DNA from: Synechococcus sp. CS-1329
GTDB lineage: Bacteria > Cyanobacteriota > Cyanobacteriia > PCC-6307 > Cyanobiaceae
Direction: 5' to 3'
Length of the DNA stretch: 61,833 nt
NCBI RefSeq assembly: GCF_025128055.1
Contig: NZ_JAHLYS010000038.1
Coordinates: forward strand, 1 to 61,833
Shown piece after piece: positions 26,883 to 36,442 of this stretch (positions are counted from its first letter, which is position 1; the number at the start of each line of letters is the position of its first letter). The notes under the pieces are model-generated. The model searched no databases and was not told where the DNA came from. It saw nothing but the letters and a program-made list of their open reading frames with translations. Both the position numbers and the translations under genes were made by a program.

Positions 26883-29800
26883 CAGGGTGAGGGCGAAACA
26901 GCGGCTGGAGGCAGTGGCTTGTCTTTCTCAGACGCACCAAGCTGCTTGATCACCACATAGAACACCGGAACCACAAACAGCGAAAGCACCGTGGCCACCA
27001 TCAGCCCCCCGAAGACCACGGTGCCCAGGGACGCCTGGCTGCGGGCCCCGGCCCCATTGGCCAGCACCAGGGGCAGGAAGCCAAACAGGGAGGAGATGGC
27101 CGTCATCAGGATCGGCCGAAGCCTGGATTCAGCCGCCTCCTTCGCCGCCTGATAGGCCGTGGCCCCATCAGCCATGCGCTGGTTGGCCAGATCAACGATC
27201 AGGATCCCGTTCTTGGCGGCCAGGCCGATCAGCATCACCAGCCCCACCTGGGCATAGATGTTGAGCACTTCCCCCCGGGCGGCCAGGAAGGCCAGGGCCC
27301 CCAGCATGGCGGTGGGCACGGTCATCAGAATGATCAGTGGGTCGACATAGCTCTCATATTGAGCCGCCAGCACCAGGTACACCACCAGGATGCCCAGGGC
27401 GAAGATCACCACCGCCAGGGCCCCGGCCTTCACCTCTTCCCTTGAGAGGCCGGTCCAGTCGAAGCCGAGGCCATTGGTGCCCTGCTCGGCAAAGGTGTCG
27501 GCCATGCCCTTGATCGCCTCGCCGGAGCTGCGGCCAGGGGCGGCTGAGCCATCGATCTTGATCGAGCGGAACAGGTTGAAGTGGGGAATCACCGCTGGAC
27601 CTGTGGTGGGCCCCACCGTGAACACTTCGGCCAGCGGCACCGGCTCGCCGCTTCGGGTGTTCACGAACAACGACTTCAACTGCTGGGGCGTGGCCCGGAA
27701 CTGGGCATCCGACTGAACAAAGACCCGGCGGATCCTGCCCTCCTGGAAGGTGTCATTGATGTAGGCACCGCCAAAGTAGAAGCTGAAGGCCTGCATCGCC
27801 TGGCCATAATCCACATCCAGAGCCGCCAGTTGATCACGATTCACACTCACCTTGAGCTGGGGTGATTCCGGCGTGAACTGGGTGAACACACGACTGAACA
27901 AGTCCGTCTGCAGAGCCTTGCCGATCAGCTGATTGGCCGTGGAAGAGAACTCCGGCAGGGAGAGGGCGCCACCGCTCTGATCCAGCAACTGGAATTCAAA
28001 ACCACCGGAGGTTCCATAGCCGGGAATGGCCGGTGGCTCCACCACAAAGATCCTGGCCCCATCGATCACCGAGAGTTTGCGGTTCAACCGCTCCACGATC
28101 TGATCCATGAACTGATCGGGATTGGGGCGATCGTCCCAGTTCTTGGCTCCAACGAAGAAGAGACCCCTGTTGGGGGCGCTGCCGTCCAGGCTGAAGCCAC
28201 TGATGATCACGGCCGTGGAAATCTCGGGCTCGCTGCGGATGATCTCCGCCACCCGGGCATTGATCTGACGGGTGTTCTGCTCGGAACCCCCGTCGGGAGC
28301 TTGAACAAAACCGATGGCATACCCCTGATCCTCAATCGGCACGAATCCTGAGGGGATCGAGGTGAACGCCACACCCGTGAGAGCGATGCCACCCACAAGC
28401 ACGCCCATCATCAGGGCACGGTGGGCCAGGGCCCAGGCCAGGGCCCTCTGATACCAGCGTTCACCGCCTGAATACATCTGATTGAAGCGACTGAAGATCG
28501 GGCCGAGGAACGCTCCCAGCAGCAGCCCGATCAGACTGAAGACCAGCACCGCCACAGGCCTCGACACGCTGCCCAGCAGCAGCCCCATCACCGCTGCCGC
28601 GACCGTGACGGGAAGTCGCAGGGGCAGGCGGGTGATCAACCCCAGCAGATAGCCCAGCAGCAGGCCCCCCACCACCCAGGCGAGCACCACCAAGGCACCA
28701 CCGCCACTCACCAGGAGGCCATAGACAAAACCGATCGAGGTGCCAGCGATCGCATAGGCCCGGCGGCTGGGAGATGCCCCCTCCCGGGCCAGCAGGAGGG
28801 CCGAGAGCATCGGCGAGAAGGTGAGGGCATTGAAGGTGGAAATCGCCACCGAAAAGATGATCGTGGCAGCGAACTGCTGGTAGATCGTTCCCGTGGCGCC
28901 GGGAAAGAACAGCACCGGCAAGAACACCGCAAAGAGCACCAAGGAGGTGGCAATCACCGCTCCGAAGAGCTCATTCATGGTGCTCTTGGCGGCGTCGAGG
29001 GCAGAGAGACCCTGGGCCTTCTTGGTGGAGGTGTCCTCGATCACGGTGATCGCATCGTCCACCACCAGCCCCGTGGCCAGCACCAGACCGAAGAGCGTGA
29101 GCTGGTTGAGAGAGAAGCCCGCTGCCTTCACGAACAGAAAGGTGCCCACCAGCGCCACCGGAATGGCGATACCCGGCACCAGCGTGGCCTTCCAGTTCTG
29201 CAGGAACAGAAAGAGAATCAAGACCACCAGCACCACCGCATCCCGCAGGGAGCTGGTCACACCCTGAATCGAAGCATTGATGAAATCGGTGTTGTCGTAG
29301 ATCTTCTCCACCTTCATGCCGGGCGGCATGGTGAGGCTGAACTCATCGAGCACCTCCTCGACACCGCGAGACACCTCAAGGGCGTTGCTGCCACTGGACT
29401 GATACACCAGCAGTCCTACAGAAGGAACGGCGTTGAGATCGGTGGCGTTGGCGTTGTAGGTTTCCGCGCCCAGCTCCACCCGGCCCACATCCCCCAGCCG
29501 CAGCAGACCCCCTTCCCCCGAGCTGCGCAGGATCATGTTCGAGAACTCCTCAACGCTGCGCAAACGCCCCTGCAGCTGCACCGTGAAGGTGAATTGCTGG
29601 CCGTCGGGGGCAGGTTCACCTCCCACCTGACCGGCCGGCACCAGGCGGCTCTGGCTGCGCAGAGCGGTCACCACATCCGAGGAGCTGAGCTTGTTGGCCG
29701 CCAGACGGTCGGGGTCGAGCCAGAGACGGAAGGCCAACTGACGGTTGCCGGCGTAGGCGATGTTGCCCACGCCCTTGACCCGCTTGATGCGATCGGTGAG

Positions 29801-30295
29801 GTTCTGATCCAGCAGACCGCTGATGAATTCAGTGCTGTAAGGATTGGCGGCATCCTCGCTGCCGAAGTTATAAACCAGCAGGATCGAGTTCGAGGCCTTG
29901 TTGACCACCACTCCAGATTGACGGACCTCCTCGGGCAGTTGCGGTTGGGCCAGGGCCACCCGGTTCTGAACATTCACCTGGTTGATGTCACCGTCGGTGC
30001 CACTGGCAAACGAGACGGTGATCGCGCTGCTGCCATCGGCGGCGCTGGAAGAGGTGATGAAGTCCATGTTCTCCACCCCGTTGATCTGCTGCTCCAGCAC
30101 ATTGGTGACACCCTCCTCGACCGACACCGCGTCGGCGCCGTTGTATCGGGAGTTCACCGTCACCGTCGGTGGAGCGATGTCGGGCAGGTTTTCGATCGGC
30201 AACAGGGGGATCGCGATCAGGCCCCCGATCACAATCAGCAGACTGCAGACGGTTGTCAGCACCGGCCGGGTGATGAAATTGTCGGAAGCGGACAT
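26882..30295 (-). CDS. RND efflux pump, HAE1 (AcrB-like) family, copy 2
   Basis: The 1137-residue pump is homologous to copy 1 and starts MSASDNFITRPVLTTV. It has GLVVDDAITVIEDTS in TM4 and GLVMLIGLAAKNGILIVDLANQ in the second half. It is about 90 residues longer than AcrB: after the ALTFSPMLSALLLAREG segment there is a run of four to five extra hydrophobic stretches (YAIAGTSIGFVYGLL, LVVLAWVVGGLLLGYLLG, VTVAAAVMGLLLG, VAVLVFSLIGLLLGAFLG) before the usual helix 7. It follows its adaptor by 13 bases and is coupled to the small membrane gene downstream. Confidence 0.95.
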   Translation of the reverse strand: MSASDNFITRPVLTTVCSLLIVIGGLIAIPLLPIENLPDIAPPTVTVNSRYNGADAVSVEEGVTNVLEQQINGVENMDFITSSSAADGSSAITVSFASGTDGDINQVNVQNRVALAQPQLPEEVRQSGVVVNKASNSILLVYNFGSEDAANPYSTEFISGLLDQNLTDRIKRVKGVGNIAYAGNRQLAFRLWLDPDRLAANKLSSSDVVTALRSQSRLVPAGQVGGEPAPDGQQFTFTVQLQGRLRSVEEFSNMILRSSGEGGLLRLGDVGRVELGAETYNANATDLNAVPSVGLLVYQSSGSNALEVSRGVEEVLDEFSLTMPPGMKVEKIYDNTDFINASIQGVTSSLRDAVVLVVLILFLFLQNWKATLVPGIAIPVALVGTFLFVKAAGFSLNQLTLFGLVLATGLVVDDAITVIEDTSTKKAQGLSALDAAKSTMNELFGAVIATSLVLFAVFLPVLFFPGATGTIYQQFAATIIFSVAISTFNALTFSPMLSALLLAREGASPSRRAYAIAGTSIGFVYGLLVSGGGALVVLAWVVGGLLLGYLLGLITRLPLRLPVTVAAAVMGLLLGSVSRPVAVLVFSLIGLLLGAFLGPIFSRFNQMYSGGERWYQRALAWALAHRALMMGVLVGGIALTGVAFTSIPSGFVPIEDQGYAIGFVQAPDGGSEQNTRQINARVAEIIRSEPEISTAVIISGFSLDGSAPNRGLFFVGAKNWDDRPNPDQFMDQIVERLNRKLSVIDGARIFVVEPPAIPGYGTSGGFEFQLLDQSGGALSLPEFSSTANQLIGKALQTDLFSRVFTQFTPESPQLKVSVNRDQLAALDVDYGQAMQAFSFYFGGAYINDTFQEGRIRRVFVQSDAQFRATPQQLKSLFVNTRSGEPVPLAEVFTVGPTTGPAVIPHFNLFRSIKIDGSAAPGRSSGEAIKGMADTFAEQGTNGLGFDWTGLSREEVKAGALAVVIFALGILVVYLVLAAQYESYVDPLIILMTVPTAMLGALAFLAARGEVLNIYAQVGLVMLIGLAAKNGILIVDLANQRMADGATAYQAAKEAAESRLRPILMTAISSLFGFLPLVLANGAGARSQASLGTVVFGGLMVATVLSLFVVPVFYVVIKQLGASEKDKPLPPAAVSPSP

Positions 30296-30308
30296 CTGGG
30301 TGCTGCTC

Positions 30309-31400
30309 CTACTGGGCCGTCACGGGCGTGCCGTGACGCAGGGTTAGCAGGTTGGTGGTGATCACCCGTTCGCCGATTGTCGCGCCGCGCAACACCGCAT
30401 AGCGGTTGTTCTGCAGGGGGCCGAGCTGCACCGGACGCTGCAGGGCAAAGGTGCTGCCCGGTGGTAGCTGGCGCACTTGGTCCAGAGGGGCCTTGCCGGG
30501 GTTCTTCTCCAGATCCTGCAGGCTGCCGAGGATGAACACGAAACTCTGGCCCGCCGTCTGGGTGACGGCGGCGAAGGGCACGGATGGCAGATCGGCTGCA
30601 TCCAGCTGAAGCCGGGTGCGCAGCCGCAGGCCTGTGCGCAGGGCGCCGGTGGGATTGTCGAACTGGGCCTTGACCAGCAGCGACTGGTTACCGGCATTCA
30701 CCACCGGATCCACGGAGCTGACCACGCCCCGCGCCAGCACCCGCGGCGACTGGGGCTCCTGCAGGGTCACCGCTAAACCGGGCCTCACCCGGGCAGTGAG
30801 CACGCCGGGCACATCGATGCGTGCGGTGAGCCGATCGTTGCGCACCACCTTGGTGAAGGGGTCGCCGGCACTGATCACATCGCCCACCTTCACCTGCAGA
30901 TCGCTGATCACCCCATCGCTGGGGGAGCGCAGATCGCGGAAGGACAGATCGGCCTGTCGGGCCCGCAGGGCCTCCCTCGACTGAACGAACTGGGCACGGA
31001 ACTGATCGCGCTGCAGGGCACTGGCGGCCCCCTGACGCACCAGGAATTCGAAGCGTTTGTAGTTGAGCTCGTCCTTCTCCAGCTGGGCGCGCAGGCTGGC
31101 CACATCGGCGCGCACCTGCACCTGGTCGAGCACCATCAGCAGTTGACCCTGGCGCACCACATCGCCCTGGCGCACCAGCAGGCGCTCGATGCGGCCACCG
31201 GCCTGGGCCGCCAGCTCCACCACATTGAGGGCTTCGAGCGTGCTGATCGTGTCCACGTCATCGCTGAAGCGGGCCTGGGCTACGGGCTCGGTCTTGACCT
31301 GAACCTGCCGGGGGGGCGGCTTGGGGGGATCGCCGCAACCACTGAGACCAGCCGCCAGCAGACCGAGAGCGGCTGGGATCACCAAACAGGAACGCTTCAC
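30309..31400 (-). CDS. RND periplasmic adaptor lipoprotein, copy 2
   Basis: The 363-residue adaptor has a lipoprotein leader (VKRSCLVIPAALGLLAAGLSGCGD) when started at GTG 31400; a TTG four codons earlier is less likely. It shows the lipoyl halves GRIERLLVRQGDVVRQGQLLMVLD and SPSDGVISDLQVKVGDVISAGDPF, a hairpin (about residues 85-140) and the beta-barrel region. It is the first gene of the minus-strand efflux block and is divergent from the RarA-fusion gene across about 100 bases that should hold both promoters. Confidence 0.92.
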   Translation of the reverse strand: MKRSCLVIPAALGLLAAGLSGCGDPPKPPPRQVQVKTEPVAQARFSDDVDTISTLEALNVVELAAQAGGRIERLLVRQGDVVRQGQLLMVLDQVQVRADVASLRAQLEKDELNYKRFEFLVRQGAASALQRDQFRAQFVQSREALRARQADLSFRDLRSPSDGVISDLQVKVGDVISAGDPFTKVVRNDRLTARIDVPGVLTARVRPGLAVTLQEPQSPRVLARGVVSSVDPVVNAGNQSLLVKAQFDNPTGALRTGLRLRTRLQLDAADLPSVPFAAVTQTAGQSFVFILGSLQDLEKNPGKAPLDQVRQLPPGSTFALQRPVQLGPLQNNRYAVLRGATIGERVITTNLLTLRHGTPVTAQ

Positions 31401-31498
31401 GCACGGTGACAAGGGTTGCCCGATTCTGTAGGTCCGTGCCGCCGGCTGCAGTCCCTCGGGGTTGATCCCAGGATTGTCCCCTCACCGCCCCACCGTTT

Positions 31499-33748
31499 GT
31501 GAGCGACCTGTTCAGCCATCAGGGGGAGATCAATCGCCAGGCGCTTGCCCCCTTGGCCGATCGCCTGCGCCCCCGCAGCCTCGAAGAGTTCGTGGGCCAG
31601 GCGGAGATCCTGGGCCCCGGCCGACTGCTGAGGCGCGCCATCCGCGCCGACCGGGTGGGCAACCTGATCCTGCACGGCCCGCCGGGGGTGGGCAAGACCA
31701 CCCTGGCGCGCATCATCGCCAGCAGCACCCGTGCCCATTTCACCAGCCTCAATGCAGTGCTGGCCGGGGTCAAGGAGCTGCGGCTGGAGGTGGAGGCGGC
31801 ACGTCAGCGGCTGGAGCGCCATGGTCTGCGCACCCTGCTGTTCATCGATGAGGTGCATCGTTTCAACGCAGCCCAGCAGGACGCCCTGCTGCCCTGGGTG
31901 GAGAACGGCACCGTCACCCTGATCGGCGCCACCACCGAAAATCCCTACTTCGAGGTCAACAAGGCCCTGGTGAGCCGCTCGCGGCTGTTCCGCCTGCAGC
32001 CGCTGGAGCCCCGTGATCTGCGGGTGCTGCTGGAGCGGGCCCTCAGCGATGGGGAGCGGGGCTACGGCGGCCGGGCGGTGGAGCTGAGCCCTGAGGCCGC
32101 CGATCACCTGCTGGATGTGGCCGGCGGAGACGCCCGCAGCCTGCTCAATGCGCTGGAGCTGGCGGTGGAGAGCAGCGCCGCCGAGGCCAGCGGGGTGATC
32201 CAGATCGACCTGGAGATCGCCGAGCAGTCGATCCAGCAGCGGGCCGTGCTCTACGACAAGCAAGGGGATGCCCATTTCGACACGATCAGCGCCTTCATCA
32301 AGTCGCTGCGGGGATCCGATCCTGATGCCGCCCTGTTCTGGCTGGCACGGATGGTGGAGGCCGGCGAGAATCCACGCTTCATCTTCCGGCGCATGTTGAT
32401 CTCCGCCGGCGAAGACATCGGTCTGGCCGACCCCCAGGCGATCGTGGTGGTGGAAGCCTGTGCGGCGGCCTTCGAGCGGGTGGGGCTGCCGGAGGGGCTC
32501 TATCCCCTGGCCCAGGCCGCCCTCTATCTGGCCGGCGCGGAGAAGAGCAACAGCCTGCTGGGATTCTTCGATGCCCTCAGGAGTGTGCGGGCCAGCAACC
32601 GCCAGGAGGTGCCCTCGCACCTGCGCGATGCCAACCGCGATGGGGCGGCCTTCGGCGATGGAGTCGGCTATCGCTACCCGCACGCCTACGCCGAGCACTG
32701 GGTGAGCCAGACCTACCTGCCAGCCGCCCTGCAGGGGGAGGTGTTCTGGCTGCCGGGTCGCCTCGGCTGGGAGGGGGCCCTGCAAAACCGGCTGCAGCGT
32801 CGGCGGGCCGCCCAGCTCGCTGCGGCCGCCGAAGGTGAAGCCAACGATGGTCCCCTGCTCAGCAGCGGACCCGACGACGCACAGCTGGAGCGCTGGCTGC
32901 AGCGCCAGGCCGCTGCCGAAGGCGAACGACTCGATCAGCTGCGCCAGCGCTTCTGGCAGGGGGCCGACTGGCGGCGGCAGGACCGGACGCTGGTTGTGGC
33001 CGCCCGCTCCCTGCTCTGGGCCCTCGATCCGCTGGAGCACTGCCCGGAGGGGGGCGTGCTGATCTGTGTGGACACTGCAGCGGATCAGCAGCGACTGCAG
33101 GCCCAGAGCCAGCTGCTCGACAGCCTGAGCAGCCCCCGGATTCTGGGGTTGGATTCCAGCCGGCCCGGCAGCCTGGGCGAAGGGCTGGAACCTGGCGAGC
33201 AGTTCGAGTGGCTGGTGGGCCGCTCCCCTTTTCAGAGGGTCGCGCCAGAGCTGTGGCAACGCTGGCTGCTGGAGCTGGATCGGCTGGCCAGCTCGAGGGC
33301 GCAGTGGCGCCTGCTGCTGAGTGGGCCGCTGCTGGGGCCCGCCGGAGCCCTGGCGGAGCTGCTCACCAGGCCTGGGGCCCCAGCAGTGGCAGCAGAGGGC
33401 AAACCCTCAGGCACGTGGTCTGAGCTGCTGAAACGCGTCAGCCTGATGGAGGGCAACTGGCTCGCGGCGGCACCAGAGGCAGGCGATCTCAGCGCAGCGC
33501 TGGTGGCGCTGGGCTGGCAGGTGGAGCACGAGAGCTGGCAGGAGTCGCTGAGCCTGGAGCTGAACGAGGCCACCCACCAGCGCTGGTTCGGCCCGGGGGC
33601 GGCCTATCGATGCCGACTGGAGAGCGTGCTGAAACCTGCTGAAATCGCCAGGCTGGACGCTGGTTTCCGGGGACAACTGAGGGCGGTTCTACCCCAGCGC
33701 CTGCTGCACCAGCGCCTGATCGCCCGCCGCAGCGGGGTGGGCCCATGA
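31499..33748 (+). CDS. rarA: RarA/MgsA-type AAA ATPase fused to a C-terminal domain of unknown function
   Basis: In the 749-residue protein, residues 1 to about 435 are RarA-like (clamp-loader-type AAA ATPase acting at stalled replication forks): [11 protein letters not shown], Walker [16 protein letters not shown], Walker [24 protein letters not shown], sensor [12 protein letters not shown], and the C-terminal tetramer part with [23 protein letters not shown]. The last 300 residues (after about 445) are an added domain rich in Leu and Trp, partly resembling a degenerate methyltransferase fold. Such RarA/unknown-domain fusions are known in cyanobacteria. The start is GTG 31499. Confidence 0.9.
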   Translation: MSDLFSHQGEINRQALAPLADRLRPRSLEEFVGQAEILGPGRLLRRAIRADRVGNLILHGPPGVGKTTLARIIASSTRAHFTSLNAVLAGVKELRLEVEAARQRLERHGLRTLLFIDEVHRFNAAQQDALLPWVENGTVTLIGATTENPYFEVNKALVSRSRLFRLQPLEPRDLRVLLERALSDGERGYGGRAVELSPEAADHLLDVAGGDARSLLNALELAVESSAAEASGVIQIDLEIAEQSIQQRAVLYDKQGDAHFDTISAFIKSLRGSDPDAALFWLARMVEAGENPRFIFRRMLISAGEDIGLADPQAIVVVEACAAAFERVGLPEGLYPLAQAALYLAGAEKSNSLLGFFDALRSVRASNRQEVPSHLRDANRDGAAFGDGVGYRYPHAYAEHWVSQTYLPAALQGEVFWLPGRLGWEGALQNRLQRRRAAQLAAAAEGEANDGPLLSSGPDDAQLERWLQRQAAAEGERLDQLRQRFWQGADWRRQDRTLVVAARSLLWALDPLEHCPEGGVLICVDTAADQQRLQAQSQLLDSLSSPRILGLDSSRPGSLGEGLEPGEQFEWLVGRSPFQRVAPELWQRWLLELDRLASSRAQWRLLLSGPLLGPAGALAELLTRPGAPAVAAEGKPSGTWSELLKRVSLMEGNWLAAAPEAGDLSAALVALGWQVEHESWQESLSLELNEATHQRWFGPGAAYRCRLESVLKPAEIARLDAGFRGQLRAVLPQRLLHQRLIARRSGVGP

Positions 33749-33772
33749 AAAAACCCCGGCAGTGCCGGGGTT
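33746..33772 (-). terminator. intrinsic terminator for the DUF1400 gene
   Basis: On the minus strand AACCCCGGC (33772-33764), loop, GCCGGGGTT (33760-33752), then a T run. It lies 43 bases after the DUF1400-gene stop and overlaps the end of the convergent rarA frame. Confidence 0.88.
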
Positions 33773-33815
33773 GAGTCCAAGCGCTTCTGGGGTCAGCCAG
33801 CAGGCTGGTCTGGTG

Positions 33816-34508
33816 TCACCAGAGGCCGCGGATGGGCTCGTTCTGGGGGATGAAGGCGGGCGCGGGGGCCGCGGTGCTCACTTCAGCCACGGGATCCATC
33901 ATCTGGTTGGCCTGGATGCAGGCCGGCAGGAAGACGTACCAGGAGAGGAGGGAGGTGCACTGGGCTTCGCCCTGGCACTTGCCTTCGGCACAGATGTTCT
34001 GCTTGCCGTCGTAGGTGCCGCAGGTGTCCGCCAGGCGGAAGTCGGTGGGCAGGGCCGCCATGATGCCGGCCGAGGAGATCGAACCATCGGCGGCGTCCGA
34101 AATGATGGCGCCACGCAGGCCCTGGACCGCGTAGGTGCTCATCGACCAGTACGGGAAGTAGCTGCGGGTCTGGTTCTTGAGGAACTTGACGCCGGCGTCG
34201 GAGTAGAGGAAGCGGGTGACGCCCACCACATCGACGCTGTAGGTCTTGGCAAGGCCGGTGCGGATTTCGCTGGCGGTCCAACCGGAGCGGGAGATTCCGC
34301 CACCAAGACCACGGTCGACCACATCACCGGTTTCGATGAAGGTTTTAAAAGAATCCAGGCTCGTGGACCACACGGCACCACCGGTGTTCCAACGAACGGG
34401 AAGATCGTTGTCCACAGCAGCCGAAGCAGGCAGGGCTGTGACTGAGAAAGCGGCTCCAGCAAGGAGGCCAGCGGCAAGACGCTTCAGCACGGGGAGGCGA
34501 AGGAACAT
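33816..34508 (-). CDS. secreted DUF1400-type protein
   Basis: The 230-residue protein has a signal peptide (MFLRLPVLKRLAAGLLAGAAFSVTALPASA). The mature part (WSTSLDSFKTFIETGDVVDRGLGGGIS, SVDVVGVTRFLYSDAGVKFL, LRGAIISDAADGSISSAGIMAALPTDFRL) matches the DUF1400 domain that usually precedes an alpha/beta hydrolase in cyanobacteria. Here there is no hydrolase: the chain ends about 80 residues later after a segment with four Cys (TCGTYDGKQNIC, GKCQGEAQC) and another in PACIQ. It starts at ATG 34508; the longer frame to 34547 only adds residues before the leader. A terminator follows. Confidence 0.75.
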   Translation of the reverse strand: MFLRLPVLKRLAAGLLAGAAFSVTALPASAAVDNDLPVRWNTGGAVWSTSLDSFKTFIETGDVVDRGLGGGISRSGWTASEIRTGLAKTYSVDVVGVTRFLYSDAGVKFLKNQTRSYFPYWSMSTYAVQGLRGAIISDAADGSISSAGIMAALPTDFRLADTCGTYDGKQNICAEGKCQGEAQCTSLLSWYVFLPACIQANQMMDPVAEVSTAAPAPAFIPQNEPIRGLW

Positions 34509-34601
34509 CTCTTTCAACCTAACCAGTTGAGTTGCACCTGCCAACATCTTGCCGTGGGAATCGAGACATCCCTCAGGCTGGACCAGCCCTCAGGCCTTGG
34601 C

Positions 34602-35111
34602 TCAGGGGCTTGGACGAAGGCGCCTGAGGCTGCCAAGCGGCCGCCATCCAGGCGGGCAAGCCAGGCGATCAGCCTGGATGGGGAAGGCCCCCGGCGTGCC
34701 CTCTCCGCGGCAGACCACCCCCCGGGGTACGCCTTCAATCGCCTCCACCCGCGCCAGGTAAGTTTCCTGGCCCGTTCGGGGAATGAGCCTGAGCTGGGCG
34801 CTCTGTTGGTCTTCCACCTTCAACTCGGCCTTCATATCGCGCGGGCGTTCGATTCCCAGCACTTCGAGGTAGCCACTGAAGCCCCCCCAGAAGTAGCGGG
34901 TGATCTGGGCACCCACGAAGAGATTGAGCAGGAGGGTCGCCTGTTGACGCTGATCCAGCAGGGCTTCCTGGGCCTCAAGATCAGCCAACACGACGGAGAC
35001 AGAGTCCCCCGGGCGGCTGGCCAGGGGCGGCTGCAGGCTCAGCTGCACCAGACCAGCGACGCCGATGAGCGCCAGCAGGGTGGACAGGCCGAGGCGAAAC
35101 GCAAGAGCCAT
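34602..35111 (-). CDS. membrane-anchored hypothetical protein
   Basis: The 169-residue protein has one N-terminal helix (ALAFRLGLSTLLALIGVAGLVQLSL) and a second hydrophobic patch at about residues 63-85 (TLLLNLFVGAQITRYFWGG). The rest is a mixed soluble domain with a Cys pair in VVCRGE and LACPPG. No family was recognised. ATG 35111 is chosen (MALAFRLG) over 35129. It is divergent from the peroxiredoxin gene. Confidence 0.65.
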   Translation of the reverse strand: MALAFRLGLSTLLALIGVAGLVQLSLQPPLASRPGDSVSVVLADLEAQEALLDQRQQATLLLNLFVGAQITRYFWGGFSGYLEVLGIERPRDMKAELKVEDQQSAQLRLIPRTGQETYLARVEAIEGVPRGVVCRGEGTPGAFPIQADRLACPPGWRPLGSLRRLRPSP

Positions 35112-35132
35112 CGGGCTTGGGGAGGACACCTT

Positions 35133-35155
35133 GAGCCTACCGGCGACTTAGGCTC
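35133..35155. promoter_or_regulatory. inverted repeat in the divergent prxQ promoter region
   Basis: GAGCCTA (35133-35139), nine spacer bases, TAGGCTC (35149-35155): a perfect 7-base inverted repeat in the 79-base gap between divergent genes. A shorter GTAC-N4-GTAC lies between it and the peroxiredoxin start. It could be an operator or contain opposed -10 boxes (TAGGCT). Confidence 0.4.
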
Positions 35156-35190
35156 CGCCAAAGCAAAGCTTGTACGGCAGTACCTGGTTC

Positions 35191-35658
35191 ATGACACTTC
35201 AGATCGGAGATACGGCCCCCTCATTCACCCTTCCCGATCAGAACGGCATTCCCGTGTCGCTGGCTGATCTGCGGGGAGCACGGGTGGTTCTTTATTTTTA
35301 TCCCAAGGACGACACGCCGGGCTGCACCAAGGAAGCCTGTGGGTTCCGCGATCAGTGGGCCAGCTTCGAGCAGCACGGCATCAAAGTGCTGGGCATCAGC
35401 AAGGACCAGGCCGGCAGCCACACCAAGTTCATCGCTAAATATGAGCTGCCCTTCACCTTGCTCACTGACCCCGAGCCCTGCGAGGTGGCCGCCTCCTATG
35501 AAAGCTATGGGCTGAAAAAGTTCATGGGCAAGGAGTACATGGGCATGATGCGGCACACCTTCGTGGTCGATCCCGAGGGAAAGCTGGAACGCATCTACTG
35601 GAAGGTCAAATCTGAGGAGATGGCCCAGCAGATCCTCACGGACCTGGCTCTGAGCTGA
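35191..35658 (+). CDS. bcp: peroxiredoxin Q/BCP
   Basis: The 155-residue thiol peroxidase reduces hydrogen and organic peroxides with thioredoxin. It shows YFYPKDDTPGCTKEACGFRD with the peroxidatic Cys and the resolving Cys five residues later, as in atypical 2-Cys PrxQ, and the C-terminal MRHTFVVDPEGKLERIYWKV. Length is standard. ATG 35191 (MTLQIGDTAPSFTLPDQNG) is a better start than 35170. The last 23 bases overlap the convergent coaX gene. Confidence 0.94.
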   Translation: MTLQIGDTAPSFTLPDQNGIPVSLADLRGARVVLYFYPKDDTPGCTKEACGFRDQWASFEQHGIKVLGISKDQAGSHTKFIAKYELPFTLLTDPEPCEVAASYESYGLKKFMGKEYMGMMRHTFVVDPEGKLERIYWKVKSEEMAQQILTDLALS

Positions 35659-36439
35659 GGGTCACCAGGGCCTCCAAGGCCAGCTCCGCTGCCAGTTCGT
35701 GGGGCACCTGCTCCTGTTGCAGCAGAGGGGAGAGTGCTGGAGCATCGCCACCGGTGAGCCAGAGCGCCGTGGGCTCCAGCTGCTGGGCGTCGCGCCAGGC
35801 CTGGGCCACCGCCGCCGCCACGCCCAGCAGGCATCCCGCCCGCATCGCCCGCTCGGTCTCGATCGGCCAGGGGTCGGTGAGCCAGGGGTCGGTGGCCTCG
35901 GCGACGGTGATCAATTCCCCAGCGCCTGATTTCAGCAGCGGCAGCAGAGCCGTGGACTGGCCAAGGGACTGCAGCTGGAGGCTCACGCCGGGCTGCAGTC
36001 GCCCCCCCGCGAAAGCCCCGGTGGCTGCCACCCGGGTGAGGCTGAGAGCCGTGCCCGCATCCGCCACCAGCACGGCCCCACCCCCCCGCTGGCTCTGATG
36101 CCACCAGGCCTGCCAGCCCACCAGAGCGCGGTCGATGCCCAGCCAGGGGGGCAGCTGCAGCAGGGGCACCCGCCCGAGCCCCAGACGCCGAGACTCCAGC
36201 GCCTGCAGTCGCCCGAACCCTGGTTCTCCCGGGCTCGGCAGCCGGCCCACGGCCGCCCAGGCCCGCAGCCGGCTCCAGGCCAGGCCGCCTGGGTCAGGCG
36301 AAGGTGGGCTGTGGCTGAAGCGCAGGGGCACTGAAGCGGAATCCACGGCAGATCCGCTGCCGGCGCCGGCGTGACCGATCGCCTCGGCCCAGTGCCAGCG
36401 GCTGTTGCCGATCAGCAACCAGAGGTCGCCAGCCGCCAC
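35636..36439 (-). CDS. coaX: type III pantothenate kinase
   Basis: The 267-residue CoaX phosphorylates pantothenate, the first step of coenzyme A synthesis. It has the ASKHA-fold P-loop LLIGNSRWHWAE at the N-terminus (usual D.GN replaced by IGNS), VADAGTALSLTRV with the metal-binding Asp, and GGRLQPGVSLQLQSLGQSTALLP, which is the substrate-binding segment. WLTGGDAPAL is the late glycine motif. The start is GTG 36439. It lies three bases from cysH on the same strand, so the two are likely cotranscribed. Confidence 0.9.
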   Translation of the reverse strand: MAAGDLWLLIGNSRWHWAEAIGHAGAGSGSAVDSASVPLRFSHSPPSPDPGGLAWSRLRAWAAVGRLPSPGEPGFGRLQALESRRLGLGRVPLLQLPPWLGIDRALVGWQAWWHQSQRGGGAVLVADAGTALSLTRVAATGAFAGGRLQPGVSLQLQSLGQSTALLPLLKSGAGELITVAEATDPWLTDPWPIETERAMRAGCLLGVAAAVAQAWRDAQQLEPTALWLTGGDAPALSPLLQQEQVPHELAAELALEALVTLSSEPGP

Positions 36440-36442
36440 GAC

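Noticed and set aside
31397-33259. 620-codon open frame on the minus strand
   Set aside because: It is antisense to the RarA fusion, which has clear AAA motifs; low-complexity composition.
34840-34870. GTTCGATTCC, a tRNA T-loop-like sequence
   Set aside because: The flanks do not pair as a T-stem and it lies within a protein-coding frame; no cloverleaf can be drawn.
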